NCBI GenBank assembly: GCA_016210785.1
Contig: JACQTN010000149.1
Span: 1 to 12,587, forward strand
DNA from: Armatimonadota bacterium
Lineage (GTDB): Bacteria; Sysuimicrobiota; Sysuimicrobiia; Sysuimicrobiales; JACQTN01
Direction of reading: 5' to 3'
DNA length: 12,587 nucleotides
The position numbers were made by a program, and so were the translations under genes. A model generated the notes under the pieces. That model ran no database searches. It had not been told where the DNA came from and saw only the letters and a program-made list of their open reading frames with translations. This document shows, piece after piece, positions 7,695-12,587 of this stretch (position 1 is its first letter; every line of letters begins with the position of its first letter).

Positions 7695-9248
7695 TCACTT
7701 CCGGAGCCACACCTGCTTCAGCAGCAGGCGCTGCTGAGGGATGGGCACCAGGTCCTGCACCGAGGCCAGCACCACGTGGCCGTCGGTCTCGTAGTACGGG
7801 AACTTGATGAAGATCATGGGTGAGTCGCGGGCCAGAATCTCCTCCACCAGCCGGTAAAGCTGCCGGCGCTTCTCCTGCACCAGCTCGGTGCGGGCCGCGT
7901 CCAGCAGCCGGTCCACCTCCGGGCTGTTGTACTTCACCCAGTTGAAGGACCCGCGCGAGTGGAAGCTGTCGTAGGTGTTGGAGTCCGGGTCGGGCCCGCC
8001 CAGGAAGCCCGCGTAGAAGGCGTCGTACGCGCCGCGCAGTACCTCGCTCCGCTTGGCCACGTACTCGCCCGCGTCGATCCGCAGGTCCATACCGACCTGC
8101 CGCAGTTGCTCCTGGACGGCCTGGACGAGACGCAGCTCCTCGGGGTTGTTCGCCATCTTCACGGAAAACGGGAAGCCGTTGGGCCTGCCTGCTTCGGCGA
8201 GCAGGGCGCGGGCCTTCTGCGGATCGCTCCCCTTGTAGGGCTGGAAGTGGCGGGCGTAGGCCCAGTGGGAGGGCGCGATGGGTCCGTAGGCCGGCACCCC
8301 GAACCCGAAGGCCACCGTCTTCACCAGCACCTCCCGGTCCACGGCGTGGGCGAAGGCCTGGCGCAGCCGGCGGTCGCCGAAGGGCGCCGCCGCGGTGTTC
8401 AGGTAGAAGGAACGGTACCCGGGCGAGGAGACGACCGTCCACTTGAACTTGGGATCGTCCTTCATCGTCTGGACGTCCCGCGCCGGGATGCTGTCGGCGG
8501 CGTGCACCTGCCCGGTCCGCAGGTTGGTCACCCGCACCGTGCCCTCGGGGATGACCTGGAAGACGATCTCATCGAGGTAGGGCAGCCCCTTCTCCCAGTA
8601 GTCGCGGTGGCGGACCAGCCGGACGTGGTCGTCGCGCACCCACCGGTCGATGCGGTAGGGACCCGTCCCGGCGGGCTTCTCGGCGAGAGTCTCGGGCGAC
8701 CTGGCCAGTTGCGTCGCCGAGATCATGTACCCCCACTCGCTCAACTGGGTGAGGAACGGGGCGAAAGGCGCGGACAGGAGGAACCGGACCGTGTAGTCGT
8801 CGACGGCGTGCACGTCTCTTACCTGCGTGAAGTTGGAGAGACGCGGTGAGTTCCGCCGCCGGTCCAGAATGTGATCGAAGTACGCCTTGACGGCGCGGGC
8901 GTTGAAGTCGGTGCCGTCGTGGAACTTCACGCCCCGCCGCAGCGTGAAGACGTACTCGGTCGGCGACACGGTGCGCCAGGAGACTGCCAGCTCGGGCTGG
9001 ATCTTGAGCTTCTCGTCCAGCCGCACCAGCCGGTCCACCACGTTCTCCAGCACCACGCGGCTGATGCCGGAGATGGACTTGGTCGGGTCCAGGATCGAGG
9101 GCTGCGCCACGATGGCGACCTTCAGCACGCCACCGGGAGACGGCGCGGCCGGCGCGCCCGACACGGGCGCGAGCGTGGCCACCAGCAGCGCCGCGACCAG
9201 CAGGCCACACCACGTCCATGGATTCACCCGCTTGCTCACCTGTCTCAT
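7695..9248 (-). CDS. Extracellular substrate-binding protein, family 5 (DppA/OppA type, transporter 1)
   Basis: This 517-residue exported solute-binding protein is of the SBP_bac_5 family, which captures peptides, nickel or other compounds for Dpp/Opp importers. A Sec signal peptide is visible: basic residues K6 and R7, a hydrophobic core (about 14-29), then an AxA-like cleavage site after SGA at residue 32. No lipobox is present. Family signatures follow: GGVLKVAIVAQPSILDP (about 39-55), LENVVDRLVRLDE, and FHDGTDFNARAVKAYFDHI. The ATG at 9246-9248 is preceded by an AGAGGGGG-type ribosome binding site. It is the first gene of the tight A-B-C transporter operon, with a 272-bp upstream gap that probably holds its promoter. 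Ligand unknown; the downstream deacylases suggest peptides or N-acyl amino acids. Confidence 0.94.
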   Translation of the reverse strand: MRQVSKRVNPWTWCGLLVAALLVATLAPVSGAPAAPSPGGVLKVAIVAQPSILDPTKSISGISRVVLENVVDRLVRLDEKLKIQPELAVSWRTVSPTEYVFTLRRGVKFHDGTDFNARAVKAYFDHILDRRRNSPRLSNFTQVRDVHAVDDYTVRFLLSAPFAPFLTQLSEWGYMISATQLARSPETLAEKPAGTGPYRIDRWVRDDHVRLVRHRDYWEKGLPYLDEIVFQVIPEGTVRVTNLRTGQVHAADSIPARDVQTMKDDPKFKWTVVSSPGYRSFYLNTAAAPFGDRRLRQAFAHAVDREVLVKTVAFGFGVPAYGPIAPSHWAYARHFQPYKGSDPQKARALLAEAGRPNGFPFSVKMANNPEELRLVQAVQEQLRQVGMDLRIDAGEYVAKRSEVLRGAYDAFYAGFLGGPDPDSNTYDSFHSRGSFNWVKYNSPEVDRLLDAARTELVQEKRRQLYRLVEEILARDSPMIFIKFPYYETDGHVVLASVQDLVPIPQQRLLLKQVWLRK

Positions 9249-9412
9249 CGCTCGCTCATCCCCCTCTCTGCGACCACACGCTCCGGCCTTTGCGGCCTGC
9301 GCGGCCGTCTCGCTGCGAATCGGTGCACGAGAGCGCCGTCCGCCCGGCGGACACCATGGACGGCGCCCGCGCCTCCAGGCGGCGCCGGGTCGGTCGGAAC
9401 GCGGCGGTTACC

Positions 9413-9441
9413 CCTCTGCGCGGCTGGCCACCTCTGCGCGG
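9413..9441. repeat. 11-bp direct repeat upstream of the binding-protein gene
   Basis: CCTCTGCGCGG occurs at 9413-9423 and again at 9431-9441, an 18-bp period, in the 272-bp gap between the amidohydrolase and the binding-protein gene. It could be a pair of operator half-sites for the transporter operon or a chance repeat in GC-rich sequence. I see no coding sequence in the rest of this gap. Confidence 0.4.
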
Positions 9442-9501
9442 ATGCCAACTGAACCGATCGAGCCGACGGACATGCAGAATTTCACGACAGCGATTCGTCC
9501 C

Positions 9502-9516
9502 GGGAAACGATTTCCC
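9502..9516 (-). terminator. Small hairpin just after the amidohydrolase stop
   Basis: GGGAAA (9502-9507) and TTTCCC (9511-9516) form a perfect 6-bp stem with a 3-nt loop, beginning 4 nt after the amidohydrolase stop codon. It is placed like a terminator or mRNA-stabilising stem, but there is no T-run behind it, so intrinsic termination is doubtful. Confidence 0.3.
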
Positions 9517-9520
9517 CTGT

Positions 9521-10966
9521 CTACGCCTTCCCGTCCCACAACGCGAAGGACAGCGGCGACATCTGCTCGTGTGTGCGACGGGCCCAGTCCCGCTCCCGGA
9601 CCGTGGCCAGCGTGCGCTCCGCCGCGGCCTGGATGCGCTCCGCCAGGACATGCTCATCCACGCCCGGAACCCTCCCGTCCTTCACCACGACCCGACCGTC
9701 CACGACCACCGTCTCCACGCTGCGGCTCGCCCCGTAGTAGACGATGCTCTTGATGGGATCCCGCAGGGGGCGCATGTTCATCGTGCGGCCGTCGAGGATG
9801 GCGACGTCGGCCTTCGCCCCCGGGGCCAGCCGCCCCAGGTCGTCCCGCCCCAGCGCCCTGGCCGCGCCCAGCGTGGCCGCGGTGAAGGTCTCCGCGGCCG
9901 TCGGGCACGCCGTGTCATTGGTGGCGTTCTTGGACAGCACCGCCGCCATCCGCATCTCTTCCATCATGTCCTGCGGGCAGGTGTCGGTGCCGATGGTGAT
10001 GTTGACGCCGCGCCGCAGGTAGCCGCCGAAGGACTCCATGTGCAGCCCGCGCCGCCCGAAGACCCAGGGACAGTGGGCCACGTGGGTGCCGGTCTGTGCC
10101 AGCAGACCCAGGTCGTCGTGGTCAGCGTAGCGAATCATGCTGTGGTGCGCCAGGAAGATGGCGTGGCCGATGATGACGTCCGGCCCCACCACGCCGTGCT
10201 TCGCCAGGAACTCGACGGGCGTCATGCCGTGCCGGCGCATCATTTCCAGATGCTCGCTCACGCTCTGCGCGGCGTGGATCTGCACGCCCACCTTCAACTG
10301 GCGCGCGGCCGCCATGGTCTCGCGCAGCAGATCCGGGGTGCAGGTGTCCACCTGCGCCGGGCACAGCACGCCGACAAGCCGGCCACCCCAGTCCCCGCCG
10401 CGCTTCTCCACGAAATCGAGGGCGCCCCGGAAGCCCTTCTTCCCGGCCTCCTCGTCCCACTCGTAGAGGACCTCGTGGCCGTTGGGGGTGTACCAGCGGG
10501 CCGAGCGGTACAAGGGCCCGGTGAAGACGCGCAGCCCTGACTCCTCCAGCACGGCCAGCGTCTCGTCGTTGAGCCAGCCCATCTCGAAGACCGTCGTGCA
10601 CCCGCTCTTCACCAGCTCCACGCAGGCGAAGCGCAACACGTCTACCAGGCCCTCCGGGTCGAAGGCCCCCATCGCGGGCAGGTACTCAAATAACCCGGAC
10701 ATCCACAGCTTGCGGCTGGCCTGGTCCTCCAGGAACCCCTTGTTGCGCCCCTCGAACATCAGGTGGGCGTGGGTGCTGATGAGCCCGGGGATAATCACGC
10801 GCCCGCGCCCGTCGATAGTGGTGTCCGCGGGTCCCTTGTACGCGGTCCCCACGTAGGTGATGGTGCTGCCGCTGAAAGCCACGGTACCGCCCTTGATGAG
10901 GCGGTGCCCTTTGCCGTCGAAGCCGACCACCCAGTCGGCGTTGGCGATGACCGTCGTGGTTGCCAA
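9521..10966 (-). CDS. Amidohydrolase, ATZ/TRZ (cytosine deaminase-like/chlorohydrolase) family
   Basis: This 481-residue TIM-barrel metal hydrolase is of the ATZ/TRZ group, which includes S-adenosylhomocysteine/guanine deaminases and triazine hydrolases. Metal ligands are visible as H66 and H68 (STHAH), H231 (QIHAA), H268 (IIGHAIF) and D328 (IGTDT). The C-terminal part (GRLAPGAKADVAILDG) is typical of the composite beta-sandwich domain. In deaminases the H231 motif reads HxxE, where the glutamate shuttles a proton; here that place holds glutamine (Q234). This argues against a standard deaminase, and the reaction is unknown. The start is TTG (10964-10966) with AGGAGG 7 nt upstream; no ATG occurs in frame until residue 70, so TTG is well supported. 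It follows the second permease pair by 62 bp and is probably co-transcribed with it. Confidence 0.88.
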   Translation of the reverse strand: MATTTVIANADWVVGFDGKGHRLIKGGTVAFSGSTITYVGTAYKGPADTTIDGRGRVIIPGLISTHAHLMFEGRNKGFLEDQASRKLWMSGLFEYLPAMGAFDPEGLVDVLRFACVELVKSGCTTVFEMGWLNDETLAVLEESGLRVFTGPLYRSARWYTPNGHEVLYEWDEEAGKKGFRGALDFVEKRGGDWGGRLVGVLCPAQVDTCTPDLLRETMAAARQLKVGVQIHAAQSVSEHLEMMRRHGMTPVEFLAKHGVVGPDVIIGHAIFLAHHSMIRYADHDDLGLLAQTGTHVAHCPWVFGRRGLHMESFGGYLRRGVNITIGTDTCPQDMMEEMRMAAVLSKNATNDTACPTAAETFTAATLGAARALGRDDLGRLAPGAKADVAILDGRTMNMRPLRDPIKSIVYYGASRSVETVVVDGRVVVKDGRVPGVDEHVLAERIQAAAERTLATVRERDWARRTHEQMSPLSFALWDGKA

Positions 10967-10987
10967 TGTCGGTCCTCCTCTCCCCTA

Positions 10988-11020
10988 CCCTCACCCCGAC
11001 CCTCTCCCAGAGGGAGAGGG
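10988..11020. repeat. Palindromic intergenic repeat element (REP-like)
   Basis: A CCCTCACCCCGA lead is followed by CCCTCTCCC (11000-11008), a 3-nt AGA loop and GGGAGAGGG (11012-11020), a perfect 9-bp inverted repeat. This lead-plus-palindrome arrangement is a commonly seen intergenic repeat type in GC-rich bacterial genomes. Its translations give the familiar spurious strings WERVGVRVGE and LTPTLSQRERE. It lies in the 62-bp gap between the DppC-like gene and the amidohydrolase. It could form an mRNA hairpin that tunes downstream expression. Confidence 0.65.
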
Positions 11021-11028
11021 AGTCGTGG

Positions 11029-11916
11029 TCACAGCGTGCCACGCAGCCTGGGATCCAGAATGTCCCTGAGCCCGTCGCCCAGCAGGTTGAAGGACATGAC
11101 CACGAAGAAAATGGCCAGGCTCGGAAAGGTGCTGAGCAGCGGCGCCTGGCGCAGGTAGGCGCGGCCGCCGCTCACCATGGCCCCCCACTCCGCGGCCGGC
11201 GGCTGCACGCCCAGGCCCAGGAAACTCAAGATCGACGCCGACAGGATGGAGCCCGCCATGTGAAGGCTTCCGTAGATCAGCAGCGGCGGCAGCGCGTTGC
11301 GGAGGATGTGGCGGAAGATGATGTAGAGGTCGGTGGCGCCCGCGGCACGGGCGGCCTGCACGAACTCCATCTCCCGCAGGCTCAGCACGGACGACCGGGT
11401 GAGGCGCGCAAAGGCGGGCAGCGCCCCGATTCCCACGGCCACCATCACGTTGTACAGGCCCGGCCCCAGCGCGGCCACGAAGGTCAGCGCCAGCAGGATG
11501 CTGGGGATGGCCATGAACACGTCCACCACGCGCATGATCACGTTGTCCAGACGCCGGAAGTACCCCGCGCAGACGCCGGTCAGGACGCCCGAGGTCAGGC
11601 CGATGCCGGTCGCCACCAACCCCACTGTCATGGAGATGCGCGCGCCGTACAGCAGCCGGCTCAGCACGTCCCGCCCCACCTCGTCGGTCCCCAACCAGTG
11701 AGCGCGGCCGGGCGTCTCCAGCTTGCGTGGCATGTTCACCTGGTACGGATCGTACGGGGCGAGAACCGGCGCCAGCGCCGCGGCCGCGGCGGCAGCCACG
11801 ATGAAGCACATCGCCGCAAGCGTGACGCGGTCGCGCGCCAACCGCCGGACGACGGTCGCCAGCAGCGTCGGCGAGCCGCGCTCACGTATAACGGATGCGG
11901 GGATCGAGCGCAGCAT
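11029..11916 (-). CDS. ABC transporter permease, DppC/OppC type (transporter 2)
   Basis: This 295-residue inner-membrane permease is of the Dpp/Opp class. A first membrane helix spans about 31-54, followed by the hallmark HWLGTDEVGRDVLSRLLYG (73-91). An EAA loop lies at about 187-210 (QAARAAGATDLYIIFRHIL). ILSFLGLGVQPPAAEWG and the C-terminal DPRLRGTL complete the family pattern. The ATG at 11914-11916 overlaps the DppB-like gene by 35 bp and has no clear ribosome binding site, so the true start could be slightly further downstream. It is clearly different in sequence from the other DppC-like protein in the window, so the two transporters are not a recent duplication. It is likely coupled to the upstream permease and to the downstream amidohydrolase. 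Confidence 0.93.
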   Translation of the reverse strand: MLRSIPASVIRERGSPTLLATVVRRLARDRVTLAAMCFIVAAAAAAALAPVLAPYDPYQVNMPRKLETPGRAHWLGTDEVGRDVLSRLLYGARISMTVGLVATGIGLTSGVLTGVCAGYFRRLDNVIMRVVDVFMAIPSILLALTFVAALGPGLYNVMVAVGIGALPAFARLTRSSVLSLREMEFVQAARAAGATDLYIIFRHILRNALPPLLIYGSLHMAGSILSASILSFLGLGVQPPAAEWGAMVSGGRAYLRQAPLLSTFPSLAIFFVVMSFNLLGDGLRDILDPRLRGTL

Positions 11917-12587
11917 ACAGGAGATCGACCAGCAGATTGATGGTCACAAAGCTCAGGGCCATGGTGAGCACGATGCCCTGCACCAGCGGGAAGTCCTTGG
12001 ACAGGATCGCCCGCACCACGGTGCGCCCCATGCCAGGCCAGCTGAAGACGGTCTCCGTCACCACGGCGCCGCCCAGCAGGTAGCCGAACTGCAGCCCCAC
12101 CAGCGTGACGATGGGCAGCGCGGCGTTGCGCAGCGCGTGCGTGTACAGCACGCGTCGCTGGACCAGCCCTTTCGCCAGAGCGGTCCGGATGTAGTCCTGG
12201 CGCAGCACCTCCAGGACCTGGGCGCGGGTCATGCGGGCGAGTGATCCCACCAGGTTCGCGCCCAGCGTGACCGCCGGCAGCACCGTGTAGTAGAAGCCTT
12301 CGGCGGTCCAGATGGGCCCGCCCCACCCGGAGATGGGGAACATCTGCCAGCGGAAGGCCAGCCACCAGATCAGCATGAGCCCAACCCAGAAGATGGGCAG
12401 CGAGAGACCCAGCAGCCCCAGCACCATCACCGCCTTGTCCACCAGCGTGCCGGGGCGCACCGCGGAGGTGACACCCAGGACGATGGCCACGGTCACCGCC
12501 CACGCCATGGCCGCTGCCACCAGTTGCAGCGTGGCCCCCAGCACGCGCCGGATCTCCTCGCCCACGGCCTTCTTGCTGACGATGGAC
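11882..12587 (-). CDS. ABC transporter permease, DppB/OppB type (transporter 2), N-terminus missing
   Basis: The frame is open to the right edge, and the first visible residues (SIVSKKAVGEEIRRVLGATLQL) match the middle of a DppB-like protein. The N-terminal membrane helix and periplasmic loop therefore lie outside the window. About 235 residues are present. They include several membrane helices, the EAA loop (DYIRTALAKGLVQRRVLYTH and on) and the standard C-terminus LDPRIRYT. A GTG at 12563-12565 could be misread as a start, but homology continues before it. It forms the heterodimeric channel with the following DppC-like protein. Its binding protein is probably encoded further to the right. 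Confidence 0.92.
   Translation of the reverse strand, partial: SIVSKKAVGEEIRRVLGATLQLVAAAMAWAVTVAIVLGVTSAVRPGTLVDKAVMVLGLLGLSLPIFWVGLMLIWWLAFRWQMFPISGWGGPIWTAEGFYYTVLPAVTLGANLVGSLARMTRAQVLEVLRQDYIRTALAKGLVQRRVLYTHALRNAALPIVTLVGLQFGYLLGGAVVTETVFSWPGMGRTVVRAILSKDFPLVQGIVLTMALSFVTINLLVDLLYAALDPRIRYT

Noticed and set aside
9218..10540. Plus-strand open frame of 440 codons
   Set aside because: Antisense to the ATZ/TRZ amidohydrolase, which has a full set of metal ligands; the plus-strand product has no family features.
12563..12565. GTG as the start of the right-edge DppB-like gene
   Set aside because: Family-like sequence continues upstream in frame to the window edge, so the gene is simply cut.
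1..12587. CRISPR arrays, tRNA or rRNA genes, insertion sequences, phage or toxin-antitoxin genes
   Set aside because: No regularly spaced repeat array, tRNA cloverleaf, transposase or short paired genes were seen on reading both strands.

Overview
This 12.6 kb stretch comes from a high-GC bacterial chromosome and is packed with genes. Most are on the minus strand. It encodes five metal-dependent hydrolases of the amidohydrolase/M19 type and parts of two peptide-type (Dpp/Opp) ABC transporters. The content resembles free-living, peptide- and amide-scavenging soil or sediment lineages such as Rokubacteria, Chloroflexota or the CSP1-3/Armatimonadota-like groups. That assignment is an impression from protein style and GC content; no rRNA or marker gene is present to fix it.

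Layout, left to right. (1) Positions 1-448, minus: N-terminal part of an amidohydrolase-2 family protein that runs off the left edge. It is preceded in the same operon by a small Rieske [2Fe-2S] protein (503-907, minus), with a plausible sigma70-type promoter at 947-976. (2) Positions 908-1090: a divergent intergenic region with a 16-bp tandem repeat. (3) Positions 1091-2287, plus: a peptidase M19 (membrane dipeptidase) homologue, the only plus-strand gene, lacking some classical metal ligands. (4) Positions 2367-3995 and 4172-5800, minus: two tandem D-aminoacylase-type amidohydrolases of the same length (542 aa), clearly a gene duplication. (5) Positions 5863-9248, minus: a DppA-like binding protein, DppB-like and DppC-like permeases, in gene order A-B-C with 1-nt or overlapping junctions, leading into the D-aminoacylases. 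(6) Positions 9249-9520: a 272-bp leader with direct repeats and a small hairpin. (7) Positions 9521-10966, minus: an ATZ/TRZ-type amidohydrolase with a TTG start, 62 bp downstream of a second permease pair. The gap holds a widespread-type palindromic repeat. (8) Positions 11029-11916 and 11882 to the right edge, minus: DppC-like and partial DppB-like permeases.

Inferred joint role: each permease set is followed by hydrolase genes on the same strand. This suggests uptake of peptide-like or N-acylated amino-acid compounds followed by cytoplasmic cleavage of amide bonds: D-aminoacylase-type deacylation, dipeptidase-like cleavage and possibly cyclic-amide or deaminase-like chemistry. No ATP-binding subunit (DppD/DppF) lies in the window, so the transporters need ATPases encoded elsewhere. 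No tRNA, rRNA, CRISPR array, insertion sequence or phage gene was seen. The individual gene families are known; the unusual points are the duplicated deacylases, the altered active sites and the grouping of hydrolases.
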